Source of the DNA: Candidatus Omnitrophota bacterium
GTDB lineage: Bacteria > Omnitrophota > Omnitrophia > Omnitrophales > Aquincolibacteriaceae
Assembly (NCBI GenBank): GCA_023246985.1
Contig: JAHFHJ010000041.1
Span: 1-10,632 of the forward strand
DNA: 10,632 nt
Direction: 5' to 3'
Position numbers and translations under genes: made by a program. The notes beneath the pieces were generated by a model. It was not told the origin of the DNA, made no database searches, and saw nothing but the letters and a program-made list of their open reading frames with translations. Within the stretch, counting starts at the first letter, position 1. Each line of letters begins with the position of its first letter. Of the stretch, positions 1-6,820 are shown piece by piece.

Positions 1-1411
1 AGAGCTCGTCCCCGCTCCGGTCATAAATTTTGTCCGTCAACGCATCGCGAAGCTGAAGGAATGCTTCTCCGATAAAGGTTTGCGGGAAACGGATCACGGC
101 CTGCGCCCGGATCATCGAATAATTAATGACGACCATCTTACAATTCTCTTCATACTGCCAAAGCCATGCCACGATTCCCTGAGAGGTCTCGTTCTTTTCC
201 CACGCCGAACGGGTTTCAAGAAGCATCCACGTCCCTTCGTGCGTGACCGGAGTTTTAAGAAAGCCCATCAACCTTTGATAAATATCCGCTGTTTCGTGAT
301 CCGCGGGTTCATGGGGCTCCCGCCGCAAGTGGACGGGAGTGCGGATCCTGCGGCCTTCCAATTGTCCGTCATGAAAGAAACGAAGCCCCGGGACTGTCGC
401 GGCCGCCAGTCCCGCAGCTTGGGATTTCTTCTTGCCGAAGACTACCACCGCGCGTTCCTCGTCATGATTTTCAATAAAGCGGAGGCATTTATCCCGGTAC
501 TCCGGCGCGGCCTTCAGATGATCACGGACTGAAACCGGCGAATCGAAAAATAAACGGTCGTAAAGCCGCTTGTCATAAGTGAAATCAAAGCCGAGCTGCT
601 GAAGGGACCAATCTTTATCCCAATAAACCTCTGCAATAAAAATAAAATTCGGCGCGACTTTTTTCACTTCCGGGATCACCTCGGCCCAAAACTCCGTCGC
701 GGGCCGCCTTTCTTGAACGTGTTCTCCCCAAACCTTTTGAAAAATGTCGTTCAGCCCAAGCATGGCCATATCACAACGCACGCCGTCAGCGACCTGCGCG
801 ATCTTGACGAGTTCCCTGCGCCAGGCCGTACGCACCGCCGGAGACCAGAAATTGATCTGCGCGGTATCGATCCAGGGCGGAAAATAAGGATCCCGGCCAT
901 GCGCGATCTTTTTCCCGTCGGCCGTAAGGAAGGCCCAATGCGGGTGCTTGCGAAGGGTTTCCGGCCGGCAGGATACGAATACTTCAGGATGTTCCACAGT
1001 CCAAGGATGATCAAAAGCCAGGTGATTGGGAACAAAATCCAGCACGAGTCCGATCCCGAGACCATTGAGCTTCATTTTAAACTGGAGTAATTCCGCCGGC
1101 TTGCCAAGATAAGGGTCCAGTTCATATTCGTAAATGGCATAAGGAGAACCGGTCACATCTTCCTTCTTCCAATCCGGAAGGATCAGATCATAGGCTCGCC
1201 TCAGGCCGGGTTCCTTCGCGGCATGCGCCCGGGAGCCGGGACTGCGGGTCCAAACGCCCATAAGCCAGAGATAACCAAACCCCTGATCCGCGAAGGTTTT
1301 CCATTCTTCGATCGGAACCGTCGTAAGCGTCAGGGGGCGTCCGTATTTCTCGGACATCCTGGAGATAAAAAAAAAGGCATTCAGTTCGAGCAGCTGCGGA
1401 TGTTTTCTCAT
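1..1411 (-). CDS. GH13 alpha-amylase family glycosidase (3' end cut by window edge)
   Basis: I translated 470 complete codons on the minus strand with no stop. The C-terminus lies beyond position 1. All four GH13 regions are visible: region I D125-FVPN-H130, region II G-V-R212-C-D214 with the nucleophile Asp, region III with the acid/base Glu261 (FIAEVYW), and region IV E-N315-H316-D317. The segment between regions I and II is fairly short, so domain B is small. The N-terminus (LLELNAFFFISRMSEKYG, then WLMGVWTRSP) is typical of a bacterial alpha-amylase-like subgroup. I see no signal peptide, so it is probably cytoplasmic. ATG at 1411 was chosen because GGAAAGGG sits just upstream; the frame stays open further upstream but looks unconserved. 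It probably cleaves or transfers alpha-1,4-glucan. The family call is strong, but the exact specificity cannot be read from sequence. Its placement after the GH57 unit fits a glycogen locus. Confidence 0.9.
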   Translation of the reverse strand, partial: MRKHPQLLELNAFFFISRMSEKYGRPLTLTTVPIEEWKTFADQGFGYLWLMGVWTRSPGSRAHAAKEPGLRRAYDLILPDWKKEDVTGSPYAIYEYELDPYLGKPAELLQFKMKLNGLGIGLVLDFVPNHLAFDHPWTVEHPEVFVSCRPETLRKHPHWAFLTADGKKIAHGRDPYFPPWIDTAQINFWSPAVRTAWRRELVKIAQVADGVRCDMAMLGLNDIFQKVWGEHVQERRPATEFWAEVIPEVKKVAPNFIFIAEVYWDKDWSLQQLGFDFTYDKRLYDRLFFDSPVSVRDHLKAAPEYRDKCLRFIENHDEERAVVVFGKKKSQAAGLAAATVPGLRFFHDGQLEGRRIRTPVHLRREPHEPADHETADIYQRLMGFLKTPVTHEGTWMLLETRSAWEKNETSQGIVAWLWQYEENCKMVVINYSMIRAQAVIRFPQTFIGEAFLQLRDALTDKIYDRSGDEL

Positions 1412-1445
1412 AACCCTTTCCGTGATGTTAAATCCTGCGGTTTTA

Positions 1446-1451
1446 ATTATC
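1446..1451 (-). promoter_or_regulatory. possible -10 box for the GH13 gene
   Basis: On the minus strand GATAAT lies 34 nt upstream of the GH13 ATG, in an AT-rich patch. The only hexamer at the right distance upstream (TCAAGG, 17-nt spacer) is a poor -35 match. A promoter is expected somewhere between the terminator at 1579-1610 and the gene, and this is the best candidate I found, but it is weak. Confidence 0.25.
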
Positions 1452-1578
1452 GGTTCCTCGAGAGATTTCCTTGATGAGGGGCCGTGGAGAGACGAACGAA
1501 GAAAAACAGAGAACCTGTCACATTGACGCAGTACCCCAGACTTCGGGAATCGACTTGGGGGGAGGGGGTATCGGAAAC

Positions 1579-1610
1579 AAAAAAACGCGGGACGGTTTTA
1601 TCGCCCCACG
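1579..1610 (-). terminator. intrinsic terminator of the DUF4912-GH57-wHTH unit
   Basis: Read on the minus strand, CGTGGGGCG pairs with CGTCCCGCG around a 7-nt loop (ATAAAAC). This gives a 9-bp stem with two G-U pairs, directly followed by seven T. It begins 31 nt after the stop codon of the small winged-helix gene. It therefore closes that transcription unit and separates it from the GH13 gene. Confidence 0.85.
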
Positions 1611-1641
1611 CTATGGAATACGGGATATTTCTTACTGGGTC

Positions 1642-1854
1642 TTAACCTTTGAGCAACGACACTTTGACCCTCTGGCCGATCCTGCTGAAATTGATGTTGT
1701 TCTCACGGGCGAGCCAGCCAATCGCCTGATTCAAGAGCGCCTCATCAACGCCCACCTCTTTGAGGAGTTTCGTCAGGGTTATTTCCCCCTTTTGCTCAAG
1801 GGTTTTGTAGATCTTTCCCGCTGTTTCGCCGATCCCGTAATACTGTTCTTGCAT
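1642..1854 (-). CDS. small winged helix-turn-helix protein (DUF2582-like)
   Basis: A 70-aa protein that reads as a single winged-helix fold. An initial helix (IGETAGKIYKTLEQKG) is followed by a helix-turn-helix-like stretch (TLTKLLKEVGVDEALLNQAI), then G-W-L-A-R-E-N and a short beta wing ending in VKVSLL. This matches my memory of the DUF2582 winged-helix family, short single-domain proteins of unknown role. I chose the ATG at 1854 over the one at 1860 because the Shine-Dalgarno-like AGAAAGGGA ends at 1861, leaving 6 nt to 1854 and none to 1860. The gene starts 39 nt after the GH57 stop and is followed by a strong terminator, so it is the last gene of the DUF4912-GH57 unit. It may bind DNA or act as a protein adaptor; a regulatory role on the glucan genes is only a guess. 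Confidence 0.75.
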   Translation of the reverse strand: MQEQYYGIGETAGKIYKTLEQKGEITLTKLLKEVGVDEALLNQAIGWLARENNINFSRIGQRVKVSLLKG

Positions 1855-1893
1855 GATCATTCCCTTTCTCGCGTTAAAATAATGTGAAAATGA

Positions 1894-3471
1894 TTAAAAA
1901 ACTTCAGGGTCAATGTCCGGAAAGATGTTGTCCTTGCATTCCAGCTGCCCCAGCCAGCCCTCATCGAGCTGGTGGTGCATAAGATCTTCATAGATCCGCG
2001 TGAAATTGGCCAGATGTTCCTTGGTCCGCTTCACCGCATAGGGTACCACGGTGCCCGTGTGCATGATGAAAGCCCAGTCGCTCGATTGCGCGAGGAAAAG
2101 CTCCCGCGCGGCCTGTTTGAGCGCCCGTCCGGCTGTCCCGTTCTGGCCGTGGAATTTCTGCGTCATCTCGCTCATGCGCAAAGAAGCCTTGTGAAGATGA
2201 CGGTAGATCCAGTCGTTGGCCCCGGAAAGCCAGGTCTCGCTGTAGCCTTTCCACCCCCAACTTGAAAAACACGGCGTGGACACCTGGTTGACGGGATACT
2301 CTTTGAAGTAATCGGACGGCGCGATCAGACGGAATGTTTTCTGGTCATAGGCGCTCTTGCGCACAAAAAAGTTCAAAAATTCCGGCCCCTCATACCACCA
2401 ATGCCCGTAAAGCTCCGCGTCGTAAGGCGCGACCACCAGCGGCTTCCGGCCCATGAAATCATAGAGATGCTCGACTTGCTTCTCGCGGTTGAACATGAAA
2501 TTCGCGGCATGACTCGCGGCCTTCCCCATGGCCCAGTTGCGCACATAGGGCTCTTTGTCTTCGGTCTTCCCCGTGATGCGGTGATATTTGATGCCGGTAT
2601 TGACCCGCAAGCCGTCCGGAGAAATATAAGGACGGATATACTCAAAATCTAATTCAAAACCAATGTCGCGATAGAACTCCCGGTAATCCGGATCCCCCGG
2701 ATATCCTTCGATGGACGACCAGACCTGTTTGGAAGATTCCACATCGCGGCCGAACGCGGCCACGCCGCTGGGACAAAAGATCGGCGCGAAAACCCCGTAT
2801 TTCGGGCGAGGCGAAGCGTGAAGAATGCCGTGCGTGTCGGTCAGAAAATAACGGATCCCCTGCTCTTTGAGGTATTTGTCCACGCCCGCGTAATAGCCGC
2901 ATTCGGGAAGCCAAATGCCGATCGGACGACGACCGAGCACTTTTTCATAAAGCTCCGCGGCGGTCTTGATCTGAGCGCGCACAGTTCCTTCGTTGCGGCT
3001 GATCAGCGGGAGAAATCCGTGCGTTGCGGCGCAGGTGAGAATCTCCAAATGTCCGTGATCCTGGAATTTCCTGAATGCCTGCGTCAGATCCCGCCGATAA
3101 CGGTTTAAAAAGGTATCTTTCGCGCGCGTAAATTCCCAATAATAGTGGAGCGCGATTTCATGGAACTGAGGCTGAAAACGCGTGCGTTCGATCTCTTTAT
3201 CGGCAAGTTCGATCATTTTTTCCAGATGCCGGAGATAGCGGTCCTGCAAAAGTTCGTCGCGCAGCATGGACATGAGCGAAGGCGTCAGCGACATCGTCAA
3301 TCGCCATGGAACGCCGTCGCGCTCCAGGCCTTCAAACATGTGGATGAGCGGAATGTAGGTCTCGGTGATGGCCTCGTAAAGCCAGGCTTCCTCAAGAAAA
3401 TATTCGTGCTCAGGATGACGGATAAACGGAAGATGCGCGTGAAGGACTATGGAAAGAAAGCCTTTTTCCAT
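1894..3471 (-). CDS. GH57 1,4-alpha-glucan branching enzyme (DUF1957 C-terminus)
   Basis: The 525-aa length is normal for bacterial and archaeal GH57 branching enzymes, which cut an alpha-1,4 chain and re-attach it through an alpha-1,6 bond during glycogen-like polymer synthesis. The family motifs are intact: H11-A-H13-LPF near the N-terminus, ATHGFLPLI at about 149-157, the nucleophile Glu190 in WLPECGYY, and the acid/base Asp351 in APYDAELYGHWWYEG. The C-terminal helical DUF1957 part begins near 404 (SSWGWKGYSETW) and includes LFLAQSSDWAFIMHTGT. There is no signal peptide, so it is cytoplasmic. The ATG lies 2 nt after the DUF4912 stop codon. AGGAAAG in the end of that gene may serve as ribosome binding site, and translation is probably coupled. 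An amylopullulanase-type GH57 is the alternative, but length and DUF1957 favour branching enzyme. Confidence 0.92.
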   Translation of the reverse strand: MEKGFLSIVLHAHLPFIRHPEHEYFLEEAWLYEAITETYIPLIHMFEGLERDGVPWRLTMSLTPSLMSMLRDELLQDRYLRHLEKMIELADKEIERTRFQPQFHEIALHYYWEFTRAKDTFLNRYRRDLTQAFRKFQDHGHLEILTCAATHGFLPLISRNEGTVRAQIKTAAELYEKVLGRRPIGIWLPECGYYAGVDKYLKEQGIRYFLTDTHGILHASPRPKYGVFAPIFCPSGVAAFGRDVESSKQVWSSIEGYPGDPDYREFYRDIGFELDFEYIRPYISPDGLRVNTGIKYHRITGKTEDKEPYVRNWAMGKAASHAANFMFNREKQVEHLYDFMGRKPLVVAPYDAELYGHWWYEGPEFLNFFVRKSAYDQKTFRLIAPSDYFKEYPVNQVSTPCFSSWGWKGYSETWLSGANDWIYRHLHKASLRMSEMTQKFHGQNGTAGRALKQAARELFLAQSSDWAFIMHTGTVVPYAVKRTKEHLANFTRIYEDLMHHQLDEGWLGQLECKDNIFPDIDPEVF

Positions 3472-3473
3472 AG

Positions 3474-4562
3474 CTAGTGAGGCTTTCCTGTCTTCAAGAC
3501 AGGCGCAGGCCTTTCTGTGTTGCGGCTCACGATCGGAGTGATCACTCGTTCCTCAATACCATCGGCAGACTCCGCGTGACAATCAAAGATGAATTTCCCG
3601 TCCGGGAGCCCGTAACGAAGCGTAAAGGTCCCATCCGGCCGGAGCTGAACGGGCCGGCCCTGCAGGGTCACCTTAGCATTGGGTTCTGTGCCGCCGTAGA
3701 TAATAAGTTCGCATTCGAGCCAAAAGCGGAATCCGCGTTGTTGGATCTTGACGGGGCTCGACATGCTGGAAACGGCTCCCGCGCCGGATCCTGAAGTGAT
3801 CGCGTTTTTAAGACGCTGCTCCATGAGATTGCGGAGCTCCGCGGAGCTTTTACCGACTTGAAAACCTCCTGAAAGGGCGTACATTTTGTCAAAATCAATC
3901 GACATCCACTGTTCATCAATGATCTCGGACATGCCGGACCTTGGTGTCGTCACATGATTGGAACGAGCAAGACAGACAAAACGGCCGTCGCGATGCAGAA
4001 GCCCGATCTCGACATAATAACTGTGATTCGGCCGGGTGTTAATGTACCAGCACCTGACCATGCCCTGGAGCATCTGGTCGGAATAGGACGGAGTTTTTCC
4101 TTCCTCGGTGGTATCGTAAATCCGGAGGACGGAGACGACGCTTTCCAAACTTCCGCCGAGCTTCGCAAGATGGTGTTGCTGGTGGGCTTCCTGGATCTCC
4201 CAATAGGAATAGATCCAGTAAGGATCACGGACAAGAAGGTAGATCTGGTTGTCGCCGTAATTATCCGGAAGCTCGCAAGAATTTTCATGAACGGGACGCG
4301 TCTCGACAACGGGACGCGCCTCGACAACGGGACGCGCCTCGACAACAGGACGCGCCTCGACTTTGGGCGACACGATCACGGGCGCGGGAACGATGACTTG
4401 TTTTTGGGAAAGGGCCGGGATCGATCGTTTTTTGACGGGGACCCGCTTGAGAGTTTTCACGACCGGCTTGGCCGCGATCTTTTTTACAGAGGCGGCGCCT
4501 TGCCCCCTGGGGGGAGATTCTTTTTTAACTGCTTGAATTTTTTTGCGAGGTGACAAGGCCAT
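3474..4562 (-). CDS. DUF4912 domain protein with repeat linker and C-terminal beta domain
   Basis: The 362-aa protein has three parts. Residues 1-97 form a basic, low-complexity tail rich in Lys, Pro and Val, with four VEARPV-type repeats at 68-91. Residues about 98-230 are the DUF4912 domain (YGDNQIYLLVRDPYWIYSYW, then YINTRPNHSYYVEIGLL). Residues about 275-350 look like a beta-sandwich (ELIIYGGTEPNAKVTLQG, LRPDGTFTLRYGLPDG), similar to Ig-like or glucan-binding modules. DUF4912 has no established function but is repeatedly found beside GH57 branching enzymes, as here. A role in recruiting the enzyme to glucan or to a surface is an inference. The ATG at 4562 has AAGGA 8 nt upstream. There is no signal peptide; the basic tail could contact nucleic acid or another anionic polymer. 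It is the first gene of a unit with the GH57 and winged-helix genes. Confidence 0.88.
   Translation of the reverse strand: MALSPRKKIQAVKKESPPRGQGAASVKKIAAKPVVKTLKRVPVKKRSIPALSQKQVIVPAPVIVSPKVEARPVVEARPVVEARPVVETRPVHENSCELPDNYGDNQIYLLVRDPYWIYSYWEIQEAHQQHHLAKLGGSLESVVSVLRIYDTTEEGKTPSYSDQMLQGMVRCWYINTRPNHSYYVEIGLLHRDGRFVCLARSNHVTTPRSGMSEIIDEQWMSIDFDKMYALSGGFQVGKSSAELRNLMEQRLKNAITSGSGAGAVSSMSSPVKIQQRGFRFWLECELIIYGGTEPNAKVTLQGRPVQLRPDGTFTLRYGLPDGKFIFDCHAESADGIEERVITPIVSRNTERPAPVLKTGKPH
4291..4362. repeat. 18-bp minisatellite, four units, within the DUF4912 gene
   Basis: Four adjacent 18-bp units of acgggacgcgcctcgaca type run from 4291 to 4362. Units 2 and 3 are identical; unit 1 differs by one base and unit 4 by two. 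The length is a multiple of three, so each unit adds six residues (VEARPV or VETRPV) to the linker before the DUF4912 domain. Near-identity at DNA level points to recent slippage or unequal exchange. Confidence 0.95.
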
Positions 4563-4583
4563 TGACCCGGTCCTTCATTGAGC

Positions 4584-4604
4584 TCATTTTCAAAGCGAAA
4601 ATGA
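4584..4604. promoter_or_regulatory. hairpin in the leader of the DUF4912 gene
   Basis: TCATTTTC and GAAAATGA form a perfect 8-bp stem with a 5-nt loop. On the minus strand it sits in the untranslated leader, ending a few bases before the AAGGA ribosome binding site, so it could affect translation of the DUF4912 gene. On the plus strand it is followed by seven T and resembles a weak terminator, but no plus-strand gene precedes it. I did not recognise a known riboswitch. The rest of the 4563-4717 leader shows nothing I can name. Confidence 0.35.
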
Positions 4605-4717
4605 TTTTTTTGAACTTCGCGCGCTAGTCCATGGATAAAAAAACTATCAATCAAGAAAGGAAATAACAGCGCTAAAACCCTGCCAGGCATTAATAACGAG
4701 CGGATGGTAGGGGAATT

Positions 4718-4746
4718 AATATATCAAACAAATAGGTTTATGGCAA
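4718..4746 (-). promoter_or_regulatory. sigma-70-type promoter of the DUF4912-GH57-wHTH unit
   Basis: On the minus strand, TTGCCA (4746-4741) and TATATT (4723-4718) are separated by exactly 17 nt. Each matches the consensus at five of six bases. The surrounding DNA is AT-rich. Transcription would start near 4711 and leave a leader of about 148 nt before the ATG at 4562. It is the best promoter in the window and fits the only sizeable gap between two coding blocks. Confidence 0.7.
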
Positions 4747-4750
4747 CAGA

Positions 4751-4777
4751 GGAAATGCCGCCCGAGTGGAAATGCCG
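4751..4777. repeat. 10-bp direct repeat next to the promoter
   Basis: GGAAATGCCG occurs at 4751-4760 and again at 4768-4777, a 17-bp period. The first copy lies 4 bp upstream of the -35 box at 4741-4746. This is where an activator often binds, so it could be an operator, but two short copies can also occur by chance. No clear intrinsic terminator for the upstream LysE-like gene is visible in this stretch. Confidence 0.3.
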
Positions 4778-4822
4778 TTCTTCCTGCGCCAGCGGAGACT
4801 CGATAGCTTCCCGGACACAGGC

Positions 4823-5431
4823 CTAGAACTTTTCAAAAAAGATCAGAAAAAGAGCGACCAGGACCAGCACGCCTCCCGAGACATGGGAAACGAAAGCATG
4901 GTTCGTTTGGGTCCATCGGCTCATCTTTTTAAGAAAAACAAAAGACAGCGGAACGAACCAAAGCATCGCCCCGATCACAAAACCCGTGAGGAAGAACTCC
5001 CGGAACCAGGGTTCCCTCGCCTCGGGAAAATTCGCGCGTAAAAAGCCGATCACCCAGACCCACATCAGAAAAACAACCGGATTCGTCAGGACCACAAGAA
5101 ACCCTACCAGAAAATTCCGGGTCGGATTCTTCTTCTGGACTTTCGTGACCTCAGGCCGGGATCTTCCATGAATAAAGAAGACGCGGGCTGCCAGAACGAG
5201 GATCACCGAGATCCCGACCCACCGGATGATCCCCCACCACTCTGGATGTTCCAAAAGAGGCTGCGTTCCCGTAAAACCAATCGAAAGGAAAATGATATCC
5301 GCCAGGACCGCCCCGCATCCCACCAGGAACGCCGCGATCTTACCGCGATGCAGTCCCCGCTGGATCGCGATCAGATCGATCTGCCAGCCAAAACAGGATG
5401 CCAAAAAACCGGCCAGGATCCCGAACGGCAT
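4823..5431 (-). CDS. LysE/RhtB-like membrane transporter
   Basis: The 202-aa protein has about six hydrophobic segments (near 2-22, 34-55, 66-87, 107-131, 146-166 and 182-200), the usual LysE size and topology for amino-acid exporters of the inner membrane. Family-like features are QRGLHRG after the first segment, G-C-G-A-V-L-A-D in the second, and TNPVVFLMW in the fourth. The first segment normally carries a Pro-Gly-Pro motif, but here the position reads CFGWQIDL, so the motif is missing. Substrate is therefore unclear. The ATG shares one base with the pssA stop (TGATG), and AAAGGGCGG just upstream can act as ribosome binding site, so it is translated with pssA. Linkage to phospholipid genes raises the possibility of a lipid-related or serine-related substrate, which is only inference. 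Confidence 0.75.
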   Translation of the reverse strand: MPFGILAGFLASCFGWQIDLIAIQRGLHRGKIAAFLVGCGAVLADIIFLSIGFTGTQPLLEHPEWWGIIRWVGISVILVLAARVFFIHGRSRPEVTKVQKKNPTRNFLVGFLVVLTNPVVFLMWVWVIGFLRANFPEAREPWFREFFLTGFVIGAMLWFVPLSFVFLKKMSRWTQTNHAFVSHVSGGVLVLVALFLIFFEKF

Positions 5432-6171
5432 CAGGCGCCGCCCTTTTCGTTCGAAGCGTCCTCGCCTGAAGCTTTATGGAATGAAGCGCAGTAAAACGGA
5501 GAAAGCGTAAGGAACGTCAAAAAGATCGAGGCGATGGCGCTCTCAACATTCAGGAGGAAGAATACTCCGCCGAAGACAACGACTTGCACAATGAACAAGG
5601 TCCGCCACGTACGGAATTTTATGGCCGAGACTTTCGGGTAAGGAATATCGCTCACCATGAGGAATCCCAGCGCGGTCATCAGAAAGACCACGCTGATCAA
5701 AGAGGAGGACCGTTCAAGCCATAGATTCTTGTTGAAGGCCAGCATCGTCATCATCAGCGTCAAAGCGGCCGCCGGGGTCGGGAGACCTTCGAAACACCCG
5801 CCGCGGGTCGGATTGACATTATAACGGGCCAGGCGAAAGATCCCGGAACAAAGATAGAATATCATAACCACCAGCAAGGTGATGGAAGAGTTGAGGAAGA
5901 AAACTTTGGAAACAAACATGCAGGGAGCGACCACGAACGAGACCGCATCAGCCAGGGAATCCAGTTCGCGTCCAAATTCCGTTTCATTCCCAAAGATCCG
6001 GGCCACATGGCCGTCCAGAGAGTCCAGAACGAGCGCAAGCAGGACCAGCCAGACCGCATATTCATATTTTTCCTGGACGCTCATCAGGATCGAGAAAAAA
6101 CCCGTGACAAGATTCAGGAGCGTGATCATGTTGGGAAATGCCGCCGTCGTGAAGTAAAAACGGTTTTTCAT
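5431..6171 (-). CDS. pssA: CDP-diacylglycerol--serine O-phosphatidyltransferase
   Basis: The enzyme condenses CDP-diacylglycerol with serine to give phosphatidylserine and CMP at the inner membrane. With the start at 6171 it has 246 aa, normal for the integral-membrane type. The CDP-alcohol phosphotransferase signature is complete: D50, D53-G54, A57-R58, then eight residues to G67, D71 and D75. PssA-type motifs follow, including RLARYNV, FEGLPTPAAA and VSDIPYPK, plus several membrane helices. I chose the ATG at 6171 because it lies 4 nt after the psd stop, has GAGG upstream, and the conserved sequence starts there (MKNRFYFTTAAFPNMITLLN). A longer frame starting at 6243 would overlap psd by 68 nt and add unconserved residues. 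The next enzyme of the pathway, Psd, is encoded immediately upstream. Confidence 0.93.
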   Translation of the reverse strand: MKNRFYFTTAAFPNMITLLNLVTGFFSILMSVQEKYEYAVWLVLLALVLDSLDGHVARIFGNETEFGRELDSLADAVSFVVAPCMFVSKVFFLNSSITLLVVMIFYLCSGIFRLARYNVNPTRGGCFEGLPTPAAALTLMMTMLAFNKNLWLERSSSLISVVFLMTALGFLMVSDIPYPKVSAIKFRTWRTLFIVQVVVFGGVFFLLNVESAIASIFLTFLTLSPFYCASFHKASGEDASNEKGGA

Positions 6172-6175
6172 GTTT

Positions 6176-6820
6176 TCAAGCCTCGTCGTTCCAAGCTCCA
6201 AGAATCGTGGCGCCGCCAGCGACATGCTGTCCGACCCGGACATCCGCGCGGAACATCTTTTTGGGAATACAGATTTCCACGCCCGACCCGTAACAGATCA
6301 TGCCCAGCTTTTCTCCGCGCCCTATCACTTGTCCGATGGTCACATCCGAATAAATACGCCGGGCGATCGCGCCGGTAATCTGCCGCACCAGAACCCGCCG
6401 AGCGCGGTTTTCGATCCCGATCCAGTTGGATTCATTGCGGTCAAAAGCGTTCTTGCGAAGCGCGTTCAGGAACTTCCCCTTCACATAGCGCTGGTATTTG
6501 ATGATCCCTGCCAAAGGAGAACGCGTCACATGCACGTCAAAGATCGAAAGAAAAATGCGAATGCGAATCGCCTGCTCGTGAAGGAACTGGTTCTCAAAGG
6601 TTTCGTCGATCTTGACCACGGTTCCGTCGGCGGGCGCGAGCAATCCCTGGACGCGCGGCGGTTCCCGGCGCGGGTCTCTAAAAAAAAGAAGATGAGCGAT
6701 AAGAAGAACGGCCGGCAAAGGCATCGCGTAAGACATGTGAAAAGCCCCGCCCAGGATCCCGAGGACCCCGATGAGTACGACGCCCGGCCATACTCTTTTA
6801 TCGAGAGGAATGTTGTTCAT
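6176..6820 (-). CDS. psd: phosphatidylserine decarboxylase, short form
   Basis: It decarboxylates phosphatidylserine to phosphatidylethanolamine using a pyruvoyl group made by self-cleavage. The 214-aa length fits the short form known from archaea and many bacteria. Two hydrophobic segments near residues 11-47 anchor it to the membrane. A-P-A-D-G (62-66) and F-D-V-H97 carry the expected Asp65 and His97. The cleavage site is G178-S179 in ICYGSGVEICIP, giving a beta chain and a short alpha chain that starts with the pyruvoyl group from Ser179. The ATG at 6820 overlaps the stop of the upstream radical SAM gene in ATGA, and pssA follows after 4 nt, so translation is probably coupled along the operon. 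Confidence 0.94.
   Translation of the reverse strand: MNNIPLDKRVWPGVVLIGVLGILGGAFHMSYAMPLPAVLLIAHLLFFRDPRREPPRVQGLLAPADGTVVKIDETFENQFLHEQAIRIRIFLSIFDVHVTRSPLAGIIKYQRYVKGKFLNALRKNAFDRNESNWIGIENRARRVLVRQITGAIARRIYSDVTIGQVIGRGEKLGMICYGSGVEICIPKKMFRADVRVGQHVAGGATILGAWNDEA

Noticed and set aside
1548..1567. G-rich run as a G-quadruplex or regulatory element
   Set aside because: There are only two G-tracts in one short stretch with no four-tract pattern, so I see no support beyond local composition.
3954..4553. Plus-strand open frame of 199 codons
   Set aside because: It is antisense to the DUF4912 gene and contains the reverse reading of the 18-bp repeat (NGTRLD). The minus-strand frame has the recognisable domain and a ribosome binding site.
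4584..4611. Plus-strand intrinsic terminator (AT-rich hairpin followed by seven T)
   Set aside because: No plus-strand gene lies upstream and the stem is mostly A-T. It was kept only as a leader hairpin for the minus-strand gene.
4484..4690. Minus-strand frame of 68 codons in the leader of the DUF4912 gene
   Set aside because: It has no ribosome binding site before its ATG, overlaps the DUF4912 start by 79 nt in another frame, and shows no family features. A regulatory upstream peptide is not excluded but is unsupported.
5431..6243. Longer version of PssA starting at 6243
   Set aside because: It would overlap psd by 68 nt and adds 24 residues that do not look like PssA. The ATG at 6171 has better spacing and matches the conserved N-terminus.
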